NCBI GenBank assembly: GCA_025922795.1 | Contig: JAICHC010000164.1 | Location: forward strand, 1-6,606 | Length of the DNA stretch: 6,606 bases | Direction of reading: 5' to 3' | Source of the DNA: Candidatus Binatia bacterium | GTDB lineage: Bacteria; Desulfobacterota_B; Binatia; UBA9968 | Shown here: piece after piece, positions 1 to 5,718 of the stretch | Layout: every line of letters starts with the position of its first letter | Position numbering within the stretch: position 1 is the first letter of the stretch | Notes under the pieces: model-generated | The model's database searches: none | What the model was told of the DNA's origin: nothing | Seen by the model: the letters and a program-made list of their open reading frames with translations, nothing else | Program-made: the position numbers and the translations under genes

Positions 1-2
1 AT

Positions 3-1433
3 CAAAAAATGCAGGAGGCCTACCAACGCTATCAAGAGCTGCGAAACCGGCTGCAGAACCAGATCGCCGAGCGCGGCATGCAAGGCAAGCCGAGCATGAG
101 CGGCCAGGATCCGCAAGCCATGATGGACATGCTCGACCGTATGCAAAAGCTACTGGAGGATGAAAACTTTCTTAAAAATCTTCCCAGCATGATGGACAAC
201 GCGGTCAACAACCTGGAAAGCATGTTGGAGAATCTCGACTCGATGACTCAGGAACAGTTGCAGCAGCTGAGCGATATGATGAGCCAGATGCAGCAGCTCG
301 AACAGCTGATGAACCAATTTTCCTTTCAGGGCTCCCAGCGCATGGGTATGGGCGATGCCGGACAGCTTCTCAGCCAGTTGCGCGGCCTCGAGCGCTTCCT
401 TCGCTGGGGGCAACGCGGCATGGGCGATCCCTCAGAGCTCAATCTCGACGAATTGCGCGAGATCCTCGGCGAAGAAGCCTACGAGCATCTGCAATACTTG
501 AAGGGCGTCGAGCAGGCCCTGGAGGACGAAGGTTATATCGTCCGAACCGGTCACGGCCTTCGCCTGACGCCGAAGGGCATGCGTAAAATCGGCGACAAGG
601 CTTTGCGCGAGATTTTCCAAATGCTCAACAAAGGCCGCTGGGGCAATCACGCCACCTCCCTGCGCGGCTCTCAGGGCGATCTCATGGAGGAAACCAAGCA
701 GTACGAGTACGGCGATCCGCTCAACGTTAACATCGGCGAAACCTTGTTAAACGCCCTGGAGAAACGCAAAGCAGGCGAGCCGGTCCGGATCGCGCCGGAT
801 GATTTCTCCGTCCACCGCGTCGAGTACTCGACAGTTAGCGAAACCGCGCTGCTGATCGATGTGAGTTATTCGATGCTGATGAACGACGCCCTGCACGCCG
901 GGAAAAAAGTCGCGCTCGCCCTGCACCGGCTGATTCAAACCAAATACCCGCAGGACACGCTTCACCTGGTTGCATTCCGTTCTAACGCCAAATTGATTCG
1001 CGCCGAAGATCTGCCGTCGATCGTCTCCCTCACCTATTTCATGGAACACGGCACCGATATCAAGGAAGCGTTGCGCTACGCGCGCCAATTGCTCGGCTCG
1101 AATCGCAGCGCCAACCGCCAGATCATTCTTATCACCGACGGCGAACCGACGGCGGCGACGCTGGATCGCGGCGGCCGGCTGCACAGCGGCTGGGGCTCGG
1201 CCCTGCTACACAGCCGTATCGTTCACGAGACACTCAAGGAAGTAAAACGCTGCACCCAGAGCGGTATCAAGATCAACACCTTTATGCTCGGGGCGGATTT
1301 CTATCGCCAGGGATTTGTCGACCAGTTGTCCCGGCTCAACACCGGCCGGGTCTTTTACACGACACCCGATCAGATGGGCAACTATATCGTTGTCGACTAC
1401 CTCAACAACAAACGCAAGCGCCTGACACGCTGA
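3..1433 (+). CDS. VWA-domain (MIDAS) protein, 5'-truncated, probable partner of an AAA+ ATPase
   Basis: This is the C-terminal part of a von Willebrand factor A protein. The frame is open to the window edge and no ribosome site precedes the first ATG (position 9), so the real start is probably to the left; related proteins, from memory, are 600-700 aa. Counted from that ATG, residues 1-120 are helical and rich in Met, Gln and Glu. Residues 140-205 form a compact helical or winged-helix-like segment (LTPKGMRKIGDKAL). The VWA domain spans about 275-460. The metal-ion-dependent adhesion site is complete: DVSYS (D284, S286, S288), T349 in HGTD, and D377 in ITDGEPTA. The family has no signal peptide in this part and is expected to be cytoplasmic. 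Members typically sit beside a MoxR/ChlI-like AAA+ ATPase and are thought to recruit metal-dependent substrates for remodelling. That partner is inferred, not seen here. The substrate is unknown. Confidence 0.85.
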   Translation, partial: QKMQEAYQRYQELRNRLQNQIAERGMQGKPSMSGQDPQAMMDMLDRMQKLLEDENFLKNLPSMMDNAVNNLESMLENLDSMTQEQLQQLSDMMSQMQQLEQLMNQFSFQGSQRMGMGDAGQLLSQLRGLERFLRWGQRGMGDPSELNLDELREILGEEAYEHLQYLKGVEQALEDEGYIVRTGHGLRLTPKGMRKIGDKALREIFQMLNKGRWGNHATSLRGSQGDLMEETKQYEYGDPLNVNIGETLLNALEKRKAGEPVRIAPDDFSVHRVEYSTVSETALLIDVSYSMLMNDALHAGKKVALALHRLIQTKYPQDTLHLVAFRSNAKLIRAEDLPSIVSLTYFMEHGTDIKEALRYARQLLGSNRSANRQIILITDGEPTAATLDRGGRLHSGWGSALLHSRIVHETLKEVKRCTQSGIKINTFMLGADFYRQGFVDQLSRLNTGRVFYTTPDQMGNYIVVDYLNNKRKRLTR

Positions 1434-1483
1434 CCGGCCGTTGCGCCAGCGCACCGCAGATCTCACATCTAAAAAGTTCAAAA

Positions 1484-1517
1484 TAGCCCGAGATCAACGG
1501 GTTTATTGTCGTTGAAC
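1484..1517. terminator. weak hairpins between convergent genes, possible bidirectional terminator
   Basis: Two mutually exclusive small hairpins lie between the ends of the VWA and FIST genes. One pairs CCCG (1487-1490) with CGGG (1498-1501), extended by a G-U and an A-U pair, and is followed by TTATTG on the + strand. The other pairs GATCAACG (1492-1499) with CGTTGAAC (1510-1517) with one mismatch. Neither has a long stem or a clean T-run. Position favours a terminator role, but the sequence support is weak. Confidence 0.3.
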
Positions 1518-1541
1518 GTTTGAACCTGGAACGATTGAACG
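1512..1541. repeat. tandem 7-8 bp TTGAACG-type repeat, four units
   Basis: Four imperfect copies begin at 1512, 1520, 1527 and 1535: TTGAACG, TTGAAC, TGGAACG and TTGAACG, with unit steps of 8, 7 and 8 bases. The tract ends six bases from the stop codon of the FIST gene. It is non-coding and reads GTTCAA-type on the other strand. Its function is unknown. It may be simple replication slippage or part of a dispersed genomic repeat. Confidence 0.6.
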
Positions 1542-1547
1542 ACTTAG

Positions 1548-2732
1548 TTAGCTCTTTTCGGTGATCAGCGCGAGTACGCCCGTGTAGGCAAACAAATGAT
1601 TGGCTTTCCCGAGCGGCGCAAGCTCATAGCCGCCGAACATGCCGATCAGTGGAAAATCGCCCAGGCCTTGACGAATGTAGGCTGAGTCGATGCCGGGAAT
1701 GCCGTAGAGCGAACTACCGCGCGCGCAGCAGTTAAAATACCAGCCCAGCGCCGGCTTTTTTCCAGCAAGGCCTTCCGCCTGCCGGAGCAGCATCTGATCC
1801 AGATCGTCGCGCGCGCGTTGGCCGTCGCGCATCGTAAAAATCACCGCCTCCCCCTCGCTGACCTGTTCAGCCACCCCGAGAATGCCTTTTTCGCCGTCCA
1901 AGCCGACAATATTCCGCACTAGGTAATTTCCCGCAGCCACGCTGTTCTCTTCGCGGCTCGCCGGCAGCCCGACGAACAGGACCATCAAAGCCCGCCTAAG
2001 ATCGTCCGCCAGCGGTCCTTTGAGCAAGCGGGCGAACACATCGAGTGCGGGCCGATCGTTGATCTCGAGAATGAGATTCCCCTCGGCCTTGGTGATCACC
2101 ATTGGCTCGGAAATCGGCTGGCAGCCTTGCGTGATGTCTACCCGGACCTGGAAATCGCCCGAGAGATAAGCGCCCGCTATCGCATTGGTCGCGAGCTTGT
2201 CGCCGCAGAGTTGGAACGTGGCGCCCGCGGCGCCGTTTTCCGTGGAACCGGCGCCGATGACCGGATAAAAACCCGCCCGGCTTGCCATACTCCCGAGCAA
2301 TGGCTGCGGATTGCCGTTGTAGGTGTCAGGAAGCAAGATGATCAGCGAATTTTCATCTCGCGTCTTGAGGAGAAAATCGCCGAAGCTTGCTCCCAAGTTC
2401 GTCTCGTTGCCCCGCAACGGCTCGAACATGAATGGACGCCCGACGATTTCTTCGGCGGCGATCACGAGCACTGCCACACCGCTGCTGCCCTCAATCTCTC
2501 CTTCCCCGGTCATCACGCCGGCGGCGCTGGAGCCGACGACACAATCGGTCCCCACCGAACGAAGCAGGGACGAAACCAGCTCGCGCGGATGGCCGGCGTG
2601 ATCGGCCGTGAAAAAGATCATGGCCAAATCAGCCCGCGTGGCTCCGGCGCCATTCAGCGCCAAACTCACCGCTTCCGTCACCGCATCGGCGGTCGCCTGC
2701 CGTTGGCTTTGCCCAACTCCCGCGCGAATCAT
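1548..2732 (-). CDS. FIST N- and C-domain sensory protein
   Basis: This is a complete 394-aa stand-alone FIST (F-box and intracellular signal transduction) protein. The N-terminal FIST domain starts at once with MIRAGVGQS and contains the family's glycine/serine segments VVGSSAAGVMTGEGE (65-79) and VIGAGSTENGA (158-168). The C-terminal domain contains GCQPISEP (203-210), a LEINDRPALDVF segment (222-233), FNCCARGSSLYG (333-344) and GMFGGYELAP (364-373), and ends in the usual hydrophobic strand. No signal peptide or membrane segment is seen, so it should be cytoplasmic. FIST proteins are sensors of small ligands; the NosP branch binds haem and senses NO together with a histidine kinase. No kinase, cyclase or other output gene is adjacent here, so neither ligand nor output can be assigned. 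The start is fixed by the immediate beginning of the conserved domain. A promoter lies only 9 bases upstream of the ATG, and no Shine-Dalgarno sequence is present. Confidence 0.92.
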   Translation of the reverse strand: MIRAGVGQSQRQATADAVTEAVSLALNGAGATRADLAMIFFTADHAGHPRELVSSLLRSVGTDCVVGSSAAGVMTGEGEIEGSSGVAVLVIAAEEIVGRPFMFEPLRGNETNLGASFGDFLLKTRDENSLIILLPDTYNGNPQPLLGSMASRAGFYPVIGAGSTENGAAGATFQLCGDKLATNAIAGAYLSGDFQVRVDITQGCQPISEPMVITKAEGNLILEINDRPALDVFARLLKGPLADDLRRALMVLFVGLPASREENSVAAGNYLVRNIVGLDGEKGILGVAEQVSEGEAVIFTMRDGQRARDDLDQMLLRQAEGLAGKKPALGWYFNCCARGSSLYGIPGIDSAYIRQGLGDFPLIGMFGGYELAPLGKANHLFAYTGVLALITEKS

Positions 2733-2741
2733 GTTAAATTC

Positions 2742-2769
2742 ACTATAAGAAAGTGCGGATCGGGGTCAA
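2742..2769 (-). promoter_or_regulatory. sigma70-like promoter of the FIST gene, near-leaderless
   Basis: On the minus strand, TTGACC (2769-2764) and TATAGT (2747-2742) are separated by 16 bases. Each matches the -35 or -10 consensus at five of six positions. The -10 box ends 9 bases before the ATG, so transcription would begin around 2735 and leave a leader of about three bases. This agrees with the absence of a ribosome-binding site. Confidence 0.6.
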
Positions 2770-2794
2770 GCGCGATAAAGACACGGTTTCTGCA

Positions 2795-2823
2795 TTGAAA
2801 ATTTCTCGACATGGGCATACAAT
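2795..2823 (+). promoter_or_regulatory. sigma70-like promoter of gloB
   Basis: TTGAAA (2795-2800) and TACAAT (2818-2823) are separated by an ideal 17 bases, each with five of six consensus matches. Transcription would begin near 2830. This leaves a leader of about 35 bases before the ATG at 2865 and excludes the in-frame ATG at 2811, which would lie upstream of the transcript. It is divergent from the FIST promoter; the two -35 boxes are 25 bases apart. Confidence 0.6.
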
Positions 2824-2864
2824 TCAACCCTGGCGCAACACTCACCGATCCATCGAAACGAACC

Positions 2865-3632
2865 ATGAAGATTGTTCAGATTCCCTTACTACGCGACAAC
2901 TACGCTTATCTACTGGTGTGCGAAAAATCCAAGAGCGCCGCGATTCTCGATCCTTCCGAAGCCGATCCGGTTCTCAATCGCATCGATCAGGAGCAGGTCT
3001 CTCTCGAAGCGATTCTCAATACACACCATCACCGCGACCACACCGGCGGCAACGAGGGCATTCTGGCGCGGCATGAGAGCGAAGTTTATGGTCATACCAG
3101 CGATAGCGAGCGGATTTTCGGTTTTACCCGCGGCGTCGACGAGGGCGATGAAATTCAGCTCGGCGAGCTCAAGGGAAAAGTTATTTTCGTCCCCGGGCAC
3201 ACCAGCGGCCACGTCGCCTATCTGTTCGAGAATAATCTATTCTGCGGCGACACCTTGTTCACCGCGGGCTGCGGCCGGCTCTTTGAAGGCACGCCGGAGC
3301 AAATGCAGGCCTCCCTTAAGAAACTGATGGCCCTGCCCGACAACACCAAAGTCTATTGCGGGCATGAATACACTGAAAGCAATCTGCGATTCGCCATGTC
3401 TGTGGAACCCAAAAATCCCAAGCTGGTCTCGCGCTTCGAACGGGTGCAAGGTTTGCGCTCGCGTGGCGCACCGACCGTGCCGGGCACGCTGGAAGAAGAG
3501 AAACAGACCAATCCATTCCTGCGTTGGGACAGCAAGGAAATTCACGTCAGTCTTAAATCGGCGGATCCCGATACGCGTCTCGATCCCGTTTCGGTTTTCG
3601 CAGCGGTTAGAAAGATGAAAGACGCGTTTTAA
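2865..3632 (+). CDS. gloB: hydroxyacylglutathione hydrolase (glyoxalase II)
   Basis: This is a 255-aa metallo-beta-lactamase-fold hydrolase, the usual glyoxalase II length. It hydrolyses S-D-lactoylglutathione to D-lactate and glutathione, the second step of methylglyoxal removal, in the cytoplasm. The binuclear metal site is complete: THHHRDH (H54, H56, D58, H59), H112 in GHTSGH, D129 in CGDTLF and H167 in CGHEYT. GCGRLFEG (135-142) is also characteristic, and the C-terminal HAGH domain runs from about 170, with TNPFLRW (216-221) in the glutathione-binding region. An in-frame ATG 54 bases upstream (2811) would add 18 residues. I prefer 2865 because MKIVQIPLLRDNYAYLL aligns with the conserved family start and because the promoter's -10 box lies inside the extension. 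The ribosome site is weak. No glyoxalase I gene is in view. Related thioesterases of the same fold are the main alternative. Confidence 0.93.
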   Translation: MKIVQIPLLRDNYAYLLVCEKSKSAAILDPSEADPVLNRIDQEQVSLEAILNTHHHRDHTGGNEGILARHESEVYGHTSDSERIFGFTRGVDEGDEIQLGELKGKVIFVPGHTSGHVAYLFENNLFCGDTLFTAGCGRLFEGTPEQMQASLKKLMALPDNTKVYCGHEYTESNLRFAMSVEPKNPKLVSRFERVQGLRSRGAPTVPGTLEEEKQTNPFLRWDSKEIHVSLKSADPDTRLDPVSVFAAVRKMKDAF

Positions 3633-3765
3633 AAACCGTCTCTTCAGTCCATCGCCGCTTCTCTCTTGACCCCTGCGTTGCTCCCGCCGCTGCGCGAGAA
3701 AGGATTGATTCGCTCGGCGGCATTCGTTGAGATCCGAGCGTACTTCCTCGCGCCTACAATTTTGC

Positions 3766-3810
3766 TTGATCGTTTTGCGCTTCGAGGTTATTTTGCTAGT
3801 CGAATCTAGC
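3766..3810 (+). promoter_or_regulatory. possible promoter plus small inverted repeat upstream of the DoxX gene
   Basis: TTGATC (3766-3771) and TATTTT (3789-3794) have a 17-base spacer, but each matches consensus at only four of six positions. Directly after the -10 box is an inverted repeat, GCTAG (3795-3799) and CTAGC (3806-3810), with six bases between the arms. The expected start site falls in its centre. The repeat could be an operator or a 5' hairpin. The leader would be nearly 80 bases. The rest of the 3633-3878 spacer shows no recognisable feature. Confidence 0.25.
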
Positions 3811-3878
3811 GAAGATTAACCTGCCATAAGATTTTAACCGTAGACCGAGGGATTCGTGCCAGCGCGCGAAGACGAGCG

Positions 3879-4352
3879 ATGAATCTTAAGGAACGAACCT
3901 ACCTCTGGTATCTTGCCGCGCTGCGCATCTATGTCGGCTACTACTTGCTGCTGCAAGGCATTCGAAAGTACCAACGTAATTTTCCCGAAAGCGATTGGAG
4001 CCGGCGCCAGATCGGTGATATTGCATCCCTCGATCTGTTCCCTTGGTACAAGAGATTCTTGCTCGACTATTTCGTGCCCCATCAGGAGCTGTTCGGCTAC
4101 CTGGTCATGGTCGGTGAAATTGCGGTCGGCGCGTGTTTGCTGGTCGGCCTCTTCACCCGGTTCAGCGCATCAATCGGCCTATTTATGCTCGTCAATTATT
4201 ATCTCGGTCCGGGCATGACGAGAGGAGGCGCGACGCTGGCCCAGCAACAAACGTTTATTATCCTGCTGGCGGTTTTTGTGCTGGCGAATCCAGGCCGCAC
4301 CTTGGGACTCGACGGTCTGTTCTTCGGCGGCAAAGGAAGGGGGGCTCGATGA
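3879..4352 (+). CDS. DoxX-family integral membrane protein
   Basis: This is a 157-aa protein of the DoxX/DoxD-like family. Four hydrophobic segments can be seen at about residues 9-28, 70-92, 95-111 and 123-139, so it lies in the cytoplasmic membrane. The first helix carries the family's early Arg/Gly pattern (LRIYVGYYLLLQGIRK), and the end carries the conserved NPGRTLGLDGLF motif (137-148). A polar, aromatic-rich loop (residues 30-68) separates helices 1 and 2. DoxX-like proteins are linked to thiosulfate:quinone oxidation in some archaea and to redox stress in other bacteria, but most, including this one, have no assigned substrate. The ribosome site (GAAGACGAG) is weak. The TGA stop overlaps the next gene's ATG (ATGA), so the two genes are almost certainly one operon and translationally coupled, suggesting a joint redox task. 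Confidence 0.88.
   Translation: MNLKERTYLWYLAALRIYVGYYLLLQGIRKYQRNFPESDWSRRQIGDIASLDLFPWYKRFLLDYFVPHQELFGYLVMVGEIAVGACLLVGLFTRFSASIGLFMLVNYYLGPGMTRGGATLAQQQTFIILLAVFVLANPGRTLGLDGLFFGGKGRGAR
4335..4340 (+). promoter_or_regulatory. ribosome-binding site of the first aldo/keto reductase
   Basis: The purine run GGAAGG, inside a longer AAGGAAGGGGGG tract, lies 8 bases before the ATG at 4349. It is the clearest Shine-Dalgarno sequence in the window and fixes the reductase start within the last codons of the DoxX gene. It rules out the long upstream extension of the same frame, which only overlaps the DoxX gene out of phase. Confidence 0.75.
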
Positions 4353-5479
4353 AACTCTCTGGAGCGGCAACACCGGAAGGCACGGACCGCTATCGAAAGC
4401 GTTTCGCCGATAAGAGTCCTCAGGAGCATTTTCGCCAGACCCACGGCATGTGGATGTCGTCCATCGGGATCGGAACGTACTTGGGCAATCATGATGACAT
4501 GACCGACCGGCAATATCGGGACGCCCTCGTGCATGCCGTCGAGTCGGGCTGCAACGTTATCGACAGCGCAATCAATTACCGGTGCCAGCGCAGCGAGCGC
4601 TCCATCGGTGCCGCCTTAAAAGAACTGGCAAGCCGGGGCTATGGCCGGGACGAGTTGATCGTCGCCACGAAAGGCGGCTTTCTACCCTTCGACGGCGTGC
4701 CGCCGCGCGACCCGAAGAGCTATTTTGAAGAGACTTTCGTCGGCACCGGCCTGGCTACCGCCGCAGAGATCGTCGGCGGCTATCACTGCATGACGCCACG
4801 CTACCTGTCCAACCAGCTTGACCGGAGTTTGCAGAATCTCGATTGCAACTGCGTCGACGTTTATTACGTGCACAACCCGGAAAGTCAGTTAGGAAAAGTA
4901 ACGCGGCAGGAATTCGACAACCGGCTGTGCCGGGCTTTTGAAGCCCTCGAACATGCCGTCGCGGCCGGCAAGATCCGCATGTACGGCACGGCCACGTGGA
5001 ACGGCTTTCGCAACTCGCCGAGCGCTGACGATTACTTGTCGCTGGCGCAAATCGTCGCTCTAGCGGAAAAAGCCGGCGGCAAGGATCACCATTTTAGAGT
5101 GATTCAACTACCGCTTAATCTCGCGATGAGCGAGGCTCTTTCCAACGCCAATCAGACGATCGACGGCAAAGAGTCAACCCTGCTCGGAGCCGCCCAGATC
5201 CTCAACATCGCCGTCATGTGCAGCGCTTCGGTGCTGCAAGGACAGCTGACGCGCAACTTACCGGAGATGATTCGCGACACTTTCCAAGGTTTGGAGACCG
5301 ACGGCCAGCGCGCCCTTCAGTTCGTCCGCTCGACGCCGGGTGTGACGACTGCGCTGGTCGGCATGAAACAGCTGGCCCACGTGGAAGAGAATCTCAAGAC
5401 TGCGCGCGTGCCGCCCGCGCCTTGGAAGCAATACTCGAAGCTCTTCGAGGGCGCGCAGAATACCGCGGATCAATCATGA
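4349..5479 (+). CDS. aldo/keto reductase, long form (376 aa)
   Basis: This is an NAD(P)H-dependent oxidoreductase with the aldo/keto reductase TIM barrel, expected to reduce aldehydes or ketones in the cytoplasm. The catalytic tetrad is recognisable: D72 and Y77 in DSAINY, K108 in IVATKGGF, and H175 in YYVHNPE. GKIRMYGTATWNGF (207-220) is the conserved strand of this branch, and the C-terminal TTALVGMKQLAHVEENL (333-349) matches the cofactor-phosphate region. It is longer than the usual 280-330 aa because of a 30-residue N-terminal lead-in and a roughly 35-residue insertion (about 112-150) between the lysine strand and the next helix. After the catalytic Tyr it has RCQRSERSIG, where standard members have a shorter G-x-SE turn. 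The gene overlaps the DoxX stop by ATGA and has a strong ribosome site. The substrate cannot be predicted; an isomerase or dehydrogenase role is possible. Confidence 0.9.
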   Translation: MKLSGAATPEGTDRYRKRFADKSPQEHFRQTHGMWMSSIGIGTYLGNHDDMTDRQYRDALVHAVESGCNVIDSAINYRCQRSERSIGAALKELASRGYGRDELIVATKGGFLPFDGVPPRDPKSYFEETFVGTGLATAAEIVGGYHCMTPRYLSNQLDRSLQNLDCNCVDVYYVHNPESQLGKVTRQEFDNRLCRAFEALEHAVAAGKIRMYGTATWNGFRNSPSADDYLSLAQIVALAEKAGGKDHHFRVIQLPLNLAMSEALSNANQTIDGKESTLLGAAQILNIAVMCSASVLQGQLTRNLPEMIRDTFQGLETDGQRALQFVRSTPGVTTALVGMKQLAHVEENLKTARVPPAPWKQYSKLFEGAQNTADQS

Positions 5480-5494
5480 TCTCGCATATACTAC

Positions 5495-5718
5495 TAAGGA
5501 GTTCGTTAGTTAGTAGACCTACTGGGACGAAGGGACGAATCGTGGAAAGCGCAGGCACCAGGACTCAAAGGACGCTTTCGCAGCCACGCCCAAGATTAAG
5601 CACTCGCGGCGTGGCTCGGGTGGTGGCCGATGACGCACAGACGCTTTGCCTGGGCTTGGAACGAGTCGTCCCTTGGTGTCCAACCAACCCTGTTGTCTAG
5701 ATACTTATGAACTCCTTA
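5495..5718. mobile_element. MITE-like palindromic element with TA-flanked inverted ends
   Basis: This non-coding stretch of about 220 bases folds back on itself. Its ends are inverted repeats: 5495-5518 against 5695-5718 match at 19 of 24 positions, and the outermost ten (TAAGGAGTTC) match perfectly. A second inner pair, 5530-5557 against 5647-5674, matches at 23 of 28. A central hairpin pairs AGCCACGCC (5582-5590) with GGCGTGGCT (5608-5616). If the outer TA at each end is read as a target-site duplication, the element proper is 5497-5716, as expected for a non-autonomous relative of IS630/Tc1-mariner elements. No transposase is present. It may also act as a bidirectional terminator for the two converging reductase genes, or be a structured RNA. 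The repeat structure is seen directly; mobility is inferred. Confidence 0.65.

Noticed and set aside
1442..1452. TGCG/CGCA dyad just after the VWA stop
   Set aside because: The stem is four to five bases with a tiny loop and no T-run; such dyads are expected by chance in GC-rich sequence.
2127..2798. Long open frame (223 codons) on + antisense to the FIST gene
   Set aside because: It lies almost wholly opposite a convincing FIST gene, has no recognisable domain or ribosome site, and reads as low-complexity Arg/Gly/Ala sequence typical of a shadow frame.
2811..2864. 18-residue N-terminal extension of gloB from ATG 2811
   Set aside because: The extension lies over the gloB -10 box and upstream of the predicted transcript start, has no ribosome site, and the conserved family start matches the Met at 2865.
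3621..3640. Near-palindrome around the gloB stop codon, considered as a terminator
   Set aside because: Only four G-C/A-T pairs (GACG with CGTC) flank an AT-rich loop, and no T-run follows, so it is not a credible intrinsic terminator.
4133..4348. 72-codon upstream extension of the first aldo/keto reductase
   Set aside because: It overlaps the DoxX gene out of phase and has no homology-like pattern; the strong ribosome site and ATGA overlap support 4349.
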